The translations under genes and the position numbers were made by a program. A stretch of 44,945 nucleotides of DNA from an uncultured Verrucomicrobiota bacterium (GTDB lineage Bacteria > Verrucomicrobiota > Verrucomicrobiia > Limisphaerales > UBA9464). The stretch covers positions 1-44,945 of the forward strand of contig CAIMMI010000008.1 of assembly GCA_903842505.1 (NCBI GenBank). Reading direction: 5' to 3'. Position 1 is the stretch's first letter, and the number at the start of each line of letters is the position of its first letter. Below, in pieces: positions 32,221 through 39,605 of the stretch. Under the pieces are notes generated by a model that had not been told where the DNA came from, made no database searches, and saw only the letters and a list, made by a program, of their open reading frames with translations.

Positions 32221-33950
32221 GCGCCACCTCCGCGCTTCATGAGGGCCGGGTCGAGGGATCCGTCATCGGCGGGCCGGGCTGGGGTCTTGAGCTTGGTGAT
32301 ATCGATCTTGAGTTTGGCTGGGATGAGGAGTTCGACGACGGAGGCGAAGTCGTATCCGTAGCGATCGGAGCCCGGGGTGATGGCGGAGGGTTTGACGTCG
32401 TAGCCGGCGGCGCGGAGTTGTTTGTCGAGGCGGGCGATGATTTCGCCGGAGCGTGCCTGGACGGCGATGCGGAGGGAGCCCTGGCCGGTGACGGAAAACT
32501 TCTTGATGTAGAGATCCTCGGAGGGAGGGAGGACGGCGGAGAGGAGGGCGAAGTGGTCGGTCCAGTCCCGGCCGGTCTTGATCCAATTATCGACGGTGGT
32601 GCCCTGGAGGATGCCGCGGCGGTAGATGGGGCGCTTCTTTTCGGCGTCCATCAGTTCGGCGTAGGCCTGATTGTACCGTTCGGTTTCGCGGCGGACGAGG
32701 GTGGTGCGGATGCCGAAGGTGGCGACGAGGGTGAGGATGCCGGCGGTCGCTCCGAGGAGGATCTTGAGTCGGCGGGTGTCGCGTTGGACGGGGGGGCGTT
32801 TGGGATTGAGGAAGTCGAAGGGGAGGCCGACGCGGTCGGCGAGTCCGAGGGCGAGTCCGAGGGCGGCGAGGGCGCCGGGGGCCTGGGCGCTGGCGTCACC
32901 GGTGAGGTGGAGTGGGCCAGCGGGGTCGAGGTGGGTGGTGGGGAGGCCGAGTCGATCGGCGAGGACGGTGGAGAGTTCGGCTTCGAAGCCGGTGGCGCCG
33001 GCGACGACGATCTTGGTGATCGAAGAGTCGGGCTCGGATCCGGAGAAGGCGTGGAGCGAGCGGAGGGTTTCGCGGGCCGCGTGCTGGACGAGGGAAAGGG
33101 ACTCCGGGCGTGGGACCGGGGAGTTGGCGGGGTCGGTTGAGTCCGTTGGGGAGGGATCGGGGGAGGCGGAGAAGTTGGTGGCGCGGGAGAAGAGGAGGGC
33201 GTCGTGGGAGAGGACCTCGATGGTGACCTCGTCCGGGCGGAGGGAGACGAGGGCGAAGGCGTTGTCGGTATCGGCGACGTGGCAGGCCTGGATGCAGCGG
33301 GCGTGGGCGTGCGGGAGGAATCCGAGGGCGGCGAGTTTGAGGCCGGCGGATTCGGCGAGTTGCTGGTGGAAGGTGATGGTGTCGCGTTTGACGACGGCGA
33401 CGAGAACCTCGAGTCGGGAGGTTGAGGTGGATTGGGTGGGGTTGGGTGGGGAGGCCGATGCGGGAGAGCCCGGAGTGGTTTCGGGGGCTTGGGTGGCGCG
33501 TTGGGGGACGTTGATGGTGCGGCGGACCTGGAAGTCGACGATGGCGTCCTCCGGGCGGAAGGGGAGGTCGCGACCGGCCTGGAGGTGGACGAGGCTGGCG
33601 AGTTCGCCGGCGTTCTGGACCGGGGGCAGGAGGAGGCTGCGGAGGACGACCTGGGCGCGGGGGATGCCCATGACGAGGGTCGCGGGCTTGATGCGGAGTT
33701 TGGCGAGAGCGCGGGCGATGGCTGGGCCGACGATGGCCGGGTCGGTGCGGTTGGCGTCCGGGGGAAGTTCGAGGGAGGCGGAAGCGAGCTTGGTGACGAC
33801 GGGTCCGCCGGAGCGTTGGGTGGCCTGGCAGACGCGGAGGGTGTTGCCGTCGAGGTCGACGGCAGTGACGACCGCGGGGGTGCGTTGGCGCTTGTCCCGG
33901 ACAAACGGGAGGCGGCGCCGCGGCGGATCCTGGATCGCGGGGTCAGACAT
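32217..33950 (-). CDS. gspL: GspL / PilM-PilN-like platform protein
   Basis: A 577-residue inner-membrane platform protein. Residues about 20-390 form a PilM/GspL actin-like cytoplasmic domain. It starts VVTAVDLDGNTLRVCQ, then has TLVMGIPRAQVVLRSLLLPP and LVHLQAGRDLPFRPEDAIVDFQV, and ends LAALGLALGLADRVGLPFDFLNP. A single membrane span follows at about 397-415 (ILLGATAGILTLVATFGI). The periplasmic part has a coiled-coil stretch and a ferredoxin-like PilN/GspL domain (LYIKKFSVTGQGSLRIAVQA). It connects the GspE ATPase to the pseudopilus and to GspM. I chose ATG at 33950; the open frame extends 44 codons further through a dispersed repeat and gspK. It overlaps gspK by 8 bases and the gspM-like gene by 4. 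Confidence 0.85.
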   Translation of the reverse strand: MSDPAIQDPPRRRLPFVRDKRQRTPAVVTAVDLDGNTLRVCQATQRSGGPVVTKLASASLELPPDANRTDPAIVGPAIARALAKLRIKPATLVMGIPRAQVVLRSLLLPPVQNAGELASLVHLQAGRDLPFRPEDAIVDFQVRRTINVPQRATQAPETTPGSPASASPPNPTQSTSTSRLEVLVAVVKRDTITFHQQLAESAGLKLAALGFLPHAHARCIQACHVADTDNAFALVSLRPDEVTIEVLSHDALLFSRATNFSASPDPSPTDSTDPANSPVPRPESLSLVQHAARETLRSLHAFSGSEPDSSITKIVVAGATGFEAELSTVLADRLGLPTTHLDPAGPLHLTGDASAQAPGALAALGLALGLADRVGLPFDFLNPKRPPVQRDTRRLKILLGATAGILTLVATFGIRTTLVRRETERYNQAYAELMDAEKKRPIYRRGILQGTTVDNWIKTGRDWTDHFALLSAVLPPSEDLYIKKFSVTGQGSLRIAVQARSGEIIARLDKQLRAAGYDVKPSAITPGSDRYGYDFASVVELLIPAKLKIDITKLKTPARPADDGSLDPALMKRGGGA

Positions 33951-35568
33951 CCTCTTGAGAGTAGCGGATTTGAGGTTGGGGGCGGAAGCGGTTTGGCGTG
34001 TTGGGCGGGGTGGAGTTCCCAGATTGTAACACCCGGTTGTCGGAAGGGTTGGTGCGATGGCTCGTGAGGACACTCGCCCCACCGGAGGGGGTGGGGGCAG
34101 CGTCGCGATGGAATGTGTGCATGCGATTGCGGGCGCGAGGGTACTGGATCGACGCGCCGGGAGGGGTGGACGTCGTGGAGGGGGCGCCGGATTCGGAAAG
34201 GATCAAGGGAAAGCCGAGTCGGGTGACGTCGCGGAGTTGGGTGATCTCGGGCTTGCCGGAGGTGATGTCGATGTGGACATCGAGGACGCGGAAACGGCCG
34301 GAAGGGAGGCCGTATCCGACGACGCGGCAGTGGAACTGGTGGGAGCGGGCGGTGAGATGGGGGGCGATGGACTTGAAGAGTTCGGGGGTGACGGTGCCTT
34401 CCTGGACGAGCCAGGCGATGGTGCGGCGGCGGTCTGGGCTGATGGAGGTTCGGGACGAGACGATGGATTCGGCGAGGGATTCGTCGATGCCGGGGACGGT
34501 GGCGAGGACGGCGGCGGCGGCGGTATTGACGTTGATGAGGCCGATTTCGGGTTGGTCGGAGGAGCGGGCGGTGAAGTGTTCGAGGACGAGTGGGAGTTCG
34601 TCCTTGGAGATGCCGGAGGGGATGGCGACTTCGGCGCCCTGGGCGTCCTTGACCTTGGAGGTGGCATCGAGGAGGTCGGCGGGGTGGTCGATGCGGGTTT
34701 TCGAGGCGCGGACGGCTTCGAGGTAATTGGTGAAGGCAGGGGGCAGGTCGATGGCTGGGAGGGGATCGGACGGGTCATTGAGGCGGGTGCGGCGGCGGCC
34801 TTCGCGGGTGCGGTCGGGGTCGGTGGAGTCGAGGGTGAGGTACTGGATCAGGCCGCGGTCGAGGTTGCCGTCCTGATTGAGGTCTTCGGAGGCCTCGAGG
34901 CGGCCGTTCTGGTTGACGTCTTCGCCGAGGAGAAGGGCCGGGGAGAGGCCGGGGAGTTGGAGGAGGTCTTCGAGGCTGTGGATGGGGGGCTGGGGGGAGG
35001 AGGAGGGGGAGGGGTCTGGGTCGTCTTGGGTGGATGGGACGGATGGGACGGATGAGACCGATGGGACCAATGGGGATGATGGGCCGGTGGCGGCGCGGAG
35101 GGTGCGGGCGAGTTCGGGGGTGAGGCGGGGGAGTTTGGAGAGTTGGTCGATGGTGGTCTGGCGGAGGTTGATGCGGGAGGCGTCGTCGTCCAGGCCGTAG
35201 CGGAGTTCGGCGAGGGAGTCCTGGGAGGAGGGGGTAAAGACGGTGAAATACCAGGAGTCAGCGCCGTCTTCGTAGACGAGTTGGTGTTTGAGGCGGGCGG
35301 GGTTGTCCTGCCAGTCGAGTTCGGGGCCGCCGGCCTGGGGAGCGAGGCGGAGGAGTTCTGCGACGCCGGAGAGGGTGGAGGACCAGGCCTGTTCGGAACC
35401 GGCGGAGGCGTTGGCGGCGGATTCGTCAGCCGCGGCCTGGAACAGGAGGCTGGCGACGATCATGGAGAGGAGCAGGACGAAGACGAGGACGGCGAGGAGG
35501 ACGAAGCCGCGGCGCTTCCCGGGAGGAGGGGAGGGGAATCGGAATCCGGGATGTGGGCGGGGATGCAT
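33943..35568 (-). CDS. gspK: GspK minor pseudopilin with an extra C-terminal tail
   Basis: A 541-residue GspK, the pseudopilus tip protein. The class III signal is RRG with cleavage after G21, then FVLLAVLVFVLLL. Position +5 is Ala (A26) instead of Glu, the hallmark of GspK. Two GspK regions follow: an alpha domain with helix-hairpin-helix-like LINVNTAAAAVLATVPGIDESLAESIV, and LEDLLQLPGLSPALLL followed by a Ca-binding-like DVNQNGRLEASEDLNQDGN loop. A low-complexity VPSVSSVPSVPST tract is coded by GATGGGAC DNA repeats (35033-35085). After the normal end (LRDVTRLGFPL) comes a tail of about 80 residues, part of which is read from a GGACACTCGCCCCACC dispersed repeat (34059-34085). The ATG overlaps the gspJ stop by one base. 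Confidence 0.9.
   Translation of the reverse strand: MHPRPHPGFRFPSPPPGKRRGFVLLAVLVFVLLLSMIVASLLFQAAADESAANASAGSEQAWSSTLSGVAELLRLAPQAGGPELDWQDNPARLKHQLVYEDGADSWYFTVFTPSSQDSLAELRYGLDDDASRINLRQTTIDQLSKLPRLTPELARTLRAATGPSSPLVPSVSSVPSVPSTQDDPDPSPSSSPQPPIHSLEDLLQLPGLSPALLLGEDVNQNGRLEASEDLNQDGNLDRGLIQYLTLDSTDPDRTREGRRRTRLNDPSDPLPAIDLPPAFTNYLEAVRASKTRIDHPADLLDATSKVKDAQGAEVAIPSGISKDELPLVLEHFTARSSDQPEIGLINVNTAAAAVLATVPGIDESLAESIVSSRTSISPDRRRTIAWLVQEGTVTPELFKSIAPHLTARSHQFHCRVVGYGLPSGRFRVLDVHIDITSGKPEITQLRDVTRLGFPLILSESGAPSTTSTPPGASIQYPRARNRMHTFHRDAAPTPSGGASVLTSHRTNPSDNRVLQSGNSTPPNTPNRFRPQPQIRYSQEDV
34059..34085 (+). repeat. GGACACTCGCCCCACC repeat inside the 3' end of gspK
   Basis: Same element as in four intergenic spaces. 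Here it is read in the gspK frame on the minus strand (coding SGGASVLTSH). The surrounding DNA codes the non-family tail of GspK. Confidence 0.8.
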
Positions 35569-36374
35569 CACGGGTTGAGGGAGGGGGGTGGGACGTCGAA
35601 GGGTTCGGCGTTGGTATCCGAGAGGGTTGTGTCGGCGGCGCGGCCGGAAGGGATGAGGACGACGCGGCGGAAGCGTTCGTAGGGGTAGTTTTCCGGGGTG
35701 GCGTCGTCGGGGATGGGATCGGCGCCGAGAGTGATTTCGATGCCTGGAGGTGGGGCGGAGGCGAACCAGGAATCCTGCCAGGAGGATCCGTTCCAGTAGC
35801 GGAAGTTGAGGAAGTGGATGGCCTCGGTGAAGGGTCGGTTCTGGGGTTCGGGCGGGTAGTTGGTGGCGGTGGATGCAGGATTCGAAGGTGGGGCGGGGAG
35901 TGAGTTGGTGGATTGGAGGGGGTCTGGGGAGGGAGGACGGAAGAGCGGGGATTCGGTGCGGGCGAGTCCGCGGACGGAGAGGTTGGTTCCGTTCTGGGAA
36001 ACGAGGGCGTTGATGGTGAGGCGTTGGAGGGAGGGTGCGGCGAATATCCCGTTGGTGCTGTGTGGTTTGTTGCTGGGAGGTGCCATGCGGGCGAACTCGA
36101 CCGAATTGGGCCCGCCGATGAAGGAAACGGAGGGGACGGGAGTGGCGGCGCGGAGGTCGAAGGCGATCTGGTCGAGGGTGAGCCGGATGGCGGAGAGGTC
36201 CTGGGAAGCGCGGAGGATCTGGGTGCGGAGGTTGGCGGCCTGTTGGTAGAAAGTGAGGGCGACGAGGAGGAGGGCGGTGGCGAGGCCGATGGCGAGGATG
36301 ACCTCGATGAGGGTGAAGGCGGCTTGGGCCTGGGTGAGGCGGTGATGCCGGGATGGGAGGCGTGGTGGGATCAC
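35568..36374 (-). CDS. gspJ: GspJ minor pseudopilin
   Basis: A 268-residue type II pseudopilin. The prepilin signal ends QAQAA, cleaved before F20 (FTLIEVILAIGLATALLLVAL), with Glu at +5 (E24) and Ala rather than Gly at -1. The rest is a beta-rich domain with LTLDQIAFDLRAAT, then a Pro/Ser-rich insert, and FTEAIHFLNFRYWNGSSWQDSW near the end, as in GspJ proteins. GspJ builds the pseudopilus tip complex with GspI and GspK. The start is GTG at 36372-36374, overlapping gspI by 4 bases, and the stop overlaps the gspK ATG by one base. Confidence 0.88.
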   Translation of the reverse strand: MIPPRLPSRHHRLTQAQAAFTLIEVILAIGLATALLLVALTFYQQAANLRTQILRASQDLSAIRLTLDQIAFDLRAATPVPSVSFIGGPNSVEFARMAPPSNKPHSTNGIFAAPSLQRLTINALVSQNGTNLSVRGLARTESPLFRPPSPDPLQSTNSLPAPPSNPASTATNYPPEPQNRPFTEAIHFLNFRYWNGSSWQDSWFASAPPPGIEITLGADPIPDDATPENYPYERFRRVVLIPSGRAADTTLSDTNAEPFDVPPPSLNP

Positions 36375-36832
36375 AGGCCTGTTCCTCCGGTGGGCGGTTG
36401 GAAGAGCGAGTTGGTGGAGGCCGTGGGGTTGGAGATCCTTGGGGGGAGCCGCTGGGCGAGGCGTTGGACGATGGGTTCGGTGCGGTGGCGGATGATGACC
36501 TCGACGCGTTCGAGAGGATTGGATTCGGAGAAGTCTGAGGCGCCACTATCGGTAACGATCTCCCAGGTCCAGTCCTGGAAGGGGGCTTCGAAGGGTTGAG
36601 CGGCGGCGGAGCCACCGGATGCGGAACGGATTCCGAGCTGGAGTTCCGCCAGGATGGACGAGGCGTGCTGGACGGCGTGGGTCTGGAGGCGCTGACGTTC
36701 GAGTGAGCGCAGGGACGAGTTGAGGCTGGCGGTAGCGATGGCGGCGGCCGCGACAAAAAGGGCGACGGCGAGGAGGACCTCAAGAAGGACGGCGGCCGAC
36801 TGACGGCGGAGTGGGTGGGCTGGCCGAATCAT
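36371..36832 (-). CDS. gspI: GspI minor pseudopilin
   Basis: A 153-residue small pseudopilin. The N-terminal helix AVLLEVLLAVALFVAAAAIATASL has Glu at +5 (E18) if cleavage is after A13; again Ala stands at -1 in place of Gly. The RQTHAVQHASSILAEL-type region after the helix and the short beta domain (WTWEIVTDS...LERVEVIIRHR) fit GspI, which starts tip assembly. It overlaps gspH by ATGA and gspJ by GTGA. Assignment is supported by size, position and the single helix plus ferredoxin-like body. Confidence 0.85.
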   Translation of the reverse strand: MIRPAHPLRRQSAAVLLEVLLAVALFVAAAAIATASLNSSLRSLERQRLQTHAVQHASSILAELQLGIRSASGGSAAAQPFEAPFQDWTWEIVTDSGASDFSESNPLERVEVIIRHRTEPIVQRLAQRLPPRISNPTASTNSLFQPPTGGTGL

Positions 36833-37614
36833 GGGGTGCGGTCCGGCCGGGAAGGTTTGGTGGGCGGGGCTGCGGCCGAAGATCCGTTGGGATCGGCGGT
36901 GATGAAGGCTGGATCGGTTTCCGGGGATTCCCCTTCGTCGAGGGTCTCGTCTTCGGAGGGCAGTTCGTTGTTGGGGCGGCCGGGATCCGAGGCGAGGTAA
37001 CGGCGGTGGATGGCCCCGGTGATGGCGTCGACGTGGATGTGGATGCGCCGAGGGTCCTCCGGGTCCTGAGGAACGAGGATGAAGTCGGCGGCGTCGGAGG
37101 AGCCGTCGGGGTTGAAGGTGAGGATGGGGGTGAAGGGGGGGGCTGGGGAGGATGGGAGGGAGGGAGAGGCGGGATCCGACGGATCGGTCCGATCCGACGG
37201 ATCTGTGCGGGATGGGAGGGGGATTTCGAGGCGGATGAGGTCGGAGAGTTGGGTGAGGAGGAGTTGGGTGGAGGGGATGGTCTGGAAGAGGTCGGGTTGG
37301 CGGAGGGGATCGGGTTGGGAGAGGACGGCGAGGGAGAGGGAGTTGGGGGTGTCCTGGGAGGGGGAGGCGTTGGTCGCGCTGAGGAGGGCGAGGAGGACGG
37401 GGCGGCCGGAGGTGGCGGCGTTGGCGCGGGAGAGGCGGAGGAGGGCTTCGAACTGGGAAGCGCCTTCTTCGAGGGACTGGCCGCGGGCGAGGGTGCCGAA
37501 GTTGAAGGCGACGGCGCCGAGAAGAAGGGAGACGAGCGCCACCACGAGGATGAGCTCGATCAGGGTGAACGCGGCCCCGGGCTGGCGCTGGAGCGCTCGG
37601 GGCCGTGGTAGCAT
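36829..37614 (-). CDS. gspH: GspH minor pseudopilin
   Basis: A 261-residue pseudopilin. Signal QPGAA then FTLIELILVVALVSLLLGAVAF; E20 is at +5 and A15 at -1. The following LEEGASQFEALLRLSRANAATSGRPV segment is the typical GspH/FimT region. The second half is acidic and Pro/Ser-rich and includes a DPSDRTDPSDP tract coded by GATCCGAC repeats (37172-37205), which looks like an inserted low-complexity loop. A late strand (PRRIHIHVDAITGAIHRRYL) completes the body. It is 35 bases downstream of gspG and overlaps gspI by 4 bases (ATGA). It is longer than most GspH proteins because of the low-complexity parts. Confidence 0.85.
   Translation of the reverse strand: MLPRPRALQRQPGAAFTLIELILVVALVSLLLGAVAFNFGTLARGQSLEEGASQFEALLRLSRANAATSGRPVLLALLSATNASPSQDTPNSLSLAVLSQPDPLRQPDLFQTIPSTQLLLTQLSDLIRLEIPLPSRTDPSDRTDPSDPASPSLPSSPAPPFTPILTFNPDGSSDAADFILVPQDPEDPRRIHIHVDAITGAIHRRYLASDPGRPNNELPSEDETLDEGESPETDPAFITADPNGSSAAAPPTKPSRPDRTP
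37172..37205. repeat. GATCCGAC tandem tract inside gspH
   Basis: GGATCCGACGGATCGGTCCG continuing to GATCTG is a run of GATC-containing octamers, related to the hairpin at 18520-18560. It is in frame and codes alternating Asp-Pro-Ser / Asp-Arg-Thr. Confidence 0.65.
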
Positions 37615-37649
37615 GCGGGCTGGCCGGGGGTGGCCGTAGCGGAGGAGGC

Positions 37650-38156
37650 TTACTCCTTCCGGTCGGACTCCTCGGTGAAGAGCTTCACGTCGTCGGCGGT
37701 GTCGGGTTGGCCATCGGGCCCGACGGAGAAGAGTTTGTAGGGGAGGGCGCCGGACTTGTCGGCGTCGGGAGCGGAGTTGTCGGCGAGTTCGTAGCGGAGC
37801 TTGTTGCCCCAGGGGTCATCGAGGATGGTGCCGGGCTTGAGGTAGGGGCCGGTCCACTTGTCGCCCATGCGTTCGTTTTCGAAGCTGGGCTTCTTGGTGA
37901 GGGCGTCGAGGCCGCCTTCCTGTTCGGTGGGGTAGTGGCCGAGGTTGAGGCGGTAGGTATCGAGGGCGGCGGCGACGTTCTTGAGGAGGAGGGCGGTGGT
38001 GTTCTTCTCGGCGCCCTTCTGTTGGGGGATGACGAAGATGACGAGGGCACCCGCGAGGAGGAGGATGATGACGATGACGAGGAGGATCTCGATCAGGGTG
38101 AAGCCCTGGGAGGAACGTTGGGCGCGGGCCCGGCGGAGCGCTTGTTGCAGATTCAT
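37650..38156 (-). CDS. gspG: GspG major pseudopilin
   Basis: A 168-residue major pseudopilin, the main subunit of the piston-like pseudopilus. It has the canonical prepilin site SSQG with cleavage before F19 (FTLIEILLVIVIILLLAGALVIFVI) and E23 at +5. The family body is complete: ALDTYRLNLGHYPTEQEGLDAL-like segment, GPYLKP, DPWGNKLRYEL, and the C-terminal calcium loop VGPDGQPDTADDV. It is the only one of the five pseudopilins here with both Gly at -1 and Glu at +5. It begins a new cluster after a 246-base repeat-filled gap from gspF, so it may have its own promoter for higher expression, though none is obvious. The prepilin peptidase gene is not in this window. Confidence 0.95.
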   Translation of the reverse strand: MNLQQALRRARAQRSSQGFTLIEILLVIVIILLLAGALVIFVIPQQKGAEKNTTALLLKNVAAALDTYRLNLGHYPTEQEGGLDALTKKPSFENERMGDKWTGPYLKPGTILDDPWGNKLRYELADNSAPDADKSGALPYKLFSVGPDGQPDTADDVKLFTEESDRKE

Positions 38157-38269
38157 ACTCGGTAAAGACTCAGAAGACTGAGGCTAGGGGGACGGGGAGA
38201 AATGCGACAAGATTCAAGGTAGTTTTGGTTGGTTAAAAGTTTGTGGAGAAGTGGGGGAGGGGGTGGGTC

Positions 38270-38317
38270 GAGTGCGAGTACCGCCGGGCGGGCTGAGTAC
38301 GGGTACGAGGGGGAAGG
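38270..38317 (+). repeat. TACGAG-rich repeat tract, copy 2
   Basis: Near copy of 4060-4110: GAGTGCGAGTACCGCC, then GGCTGAGTACGGGTACGAGG. It is followed, as there, by the GGACACTCGCCCCACC element. Confidence 0.75.
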
Positions 38318-38326
38318 GTGTCAGGC

Positions 38327-38352
38327 GGCTCGTGGGGACACTCGCCCCACCC
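38327..38352 (+). repeat. GGACACTCGCCCCACC-family dispersed repeat
   Basis: First of two copies in the gspF-gspG gap, matching the core exactly. Confidence 0.8.
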
Positions 38353-38371
38353 GTGGAGTGAGAGGTGAGGT

Positions 38372-38397
38372 GGCTCGTGGGGACACTTGTCCCACCG
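38372..38397 (+). repeat. GGACACTCGCCCCACC-family dispersed repeat (diverged)
   Basis: Second copy, with ACTTGTCCC in place of ACTCGCCCC. It ends 5 bases before the gspF stop codon on the other strand. Confidence 0.75.
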
Positions 38398-38402
38398 GGG
38401 GG

Positions 38403-39605
38403 CTATTTGGAGCCGAGGGCGGAGGCCATGGTGAAGATGGGGAGGAGGAGGCCGAGGGCGAGGAAGCCGATGGCGGCGGCGACGGCGCAGAGGATGACGG
38501 GTTCGATGAGGCGGACGGCCTGGTCGACCTGGCGGTTGGTGCGGCGTTCGACGGTATCGGCGATCTGGACGAGGACTTCGTGGAGTTTGTTGGATTCCTC
38601 GGCGACGGTGATCATGGCGAGGATCTGTTCGGGGATGAAGCCGCCGACGGAGAGGGGTTCGGAGAGTCGTTTTCCGTCTCGGACGGACTCGGTGGCTTCG
38701 GCGATGCGGTCGGCGAGGATATGGGATCCGGTGGCGTCCTTGGAGATCTTGAGGGCCTGGAGGAGGGGGACGCCATTGGCGAGCATGGTGCCGAGGATGC
38801 GGCAGAATCGGGTGATGGCGAGGAGGCGGAGGGCGGAGCCGACGACGGGGATGCGGAGCTGGAATTCCTCGAGTTTGCGGCGGTGTTTTTCGTTATGGAG
38901 GGCGGACCAGAGGCCGAATCCGGCGACGGCGAAGAAGGGGAGGACGAGGTACCAGTAGTTGCGGAGGGCCCAGGAGGCGCCGAAGAGGAGTTCGGAGGGG
39001 AGGGGTTTCTTGGTGGCGGCGAGGAGGGGTTCGAACTTGGGGACGAAGAAGATGAGGGCGGCGACCATGACGACGGTGCCGAGGGTGGCGAGGAGGGCGG
39101 GGTAGATGAGGGCGCCCATGACCTTGGAGCGGAGTTCCTCGAATCGTTCGATGAAGCCGGAGAGGGAGCGGAGGACCTCCTCCATGAAGGCGGCGCGTTC
39201 GCCGGCCTGGATCATGGCGGTGTGGAGGACCGGGAAGACGTCGGGGTATTGGCGGAGGGTGTCGGTGAGGGACTGGCCCTCGGAGACGGAGCCGCGGATT
39301 TCGCGGAGGAGGGATTTGAGGGAGGGGTTGACGGTGGACTTGATGAGGGAATCGAGGGAGCGGAGGAGAGGGACGCCGGAGCCGAGGAGGTCGGCGAGCT
39401 GGGAGTAGAGCATGCCGAGGTCGGCGGCCTTGACGCGTCGGGTCTTGGGTTTGCCGTCGGAGGTGGCTGAGTCGCCCTGGATGGAGAGGGGGTAGAGTTT
39501 GCGTTCGGCGAGGGCGCGGAGGGCGGCGGGCTGGGAGTCGGCCTCGATGGAACCGGAGGTCTGGGTCCCGGCCTCGGAGATGGCGGTGTAGGTGAAGCGG
39601 GGCAT
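38403..39605 (-). CDS. gspF: GspF inner-membrane platform protein
   Basis: A 400-residue polytopic protein of the T2SSF/PilC family. The N-terminal cytoplasmic part (MPRFTYTAISEAGTQTSGSIEADS, ALRALAERKLYPLSI) is canonical. Two T2SSF domains follow at about 70-195 and 275-395, each with a DLGMLYSQLADLL- or ITRFCRILGTMLANG-type helix pair, MIQAGERAAFMEEVL and MITVAEESNKLHEVL signatures, and three membrane helices in total (the last, VILCAVAAAIGFLALGLLLPIF, ends the protein). It is the base on which GspE turns and the pseudopilus is built. ATG at 39605 overlaps the gspE stop by one base; the longer open frame upstream is within gspE and was rejected. Confidence 0.95.
   Translation of the reverse strand: MPRFTYTAISEAGTQTSGSIEADSQPAALRALAERKLYPLSIQGDSATSDGKPKTRRVKAADLGMLYSQLADLLGSGVPLLRSLDSLIKSTVNPSLKSLLREIRGSVSEGQSLTDTLRQYPDVFPVLHTAMIQAGERAAFMEEVLRSLSGFIERFEELRSKVMGALIYPALLATLGTVVMVAALIFFVPKFEPLLAATKKPLPSELLFGASWALRNYWYLVLPFFAVAGFGLWSALHNEKHRRKLEEFQLRIPVVGSALRLLAITRFCRILGTMLANGVPLLQALKISKDATGSHILADRIAEATESVRDGKRLSEPLSVGGFIPEQILAMITVAEESNKLHEVLVQIADTVERRTNRQVDQAVRLIEPVILCAVAAAIGFLALGLLLPIFTMASALGSK

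Larger units (their letters stand above)
38157..38402. other. 246-base gap between gspF and gspG filled with repeats
   Basis: The only real break in the secretion operon. It holds an AT-richer part (about 38205-38245), a TACGAG-rich tract (38270-38317) and two GGACACTCGCCCCACC copies (38327-38352 and 38372-38397). A promoter for gspG could lie in the AT-richer part, but no clear boxes are seen. Confidence 0.65.
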
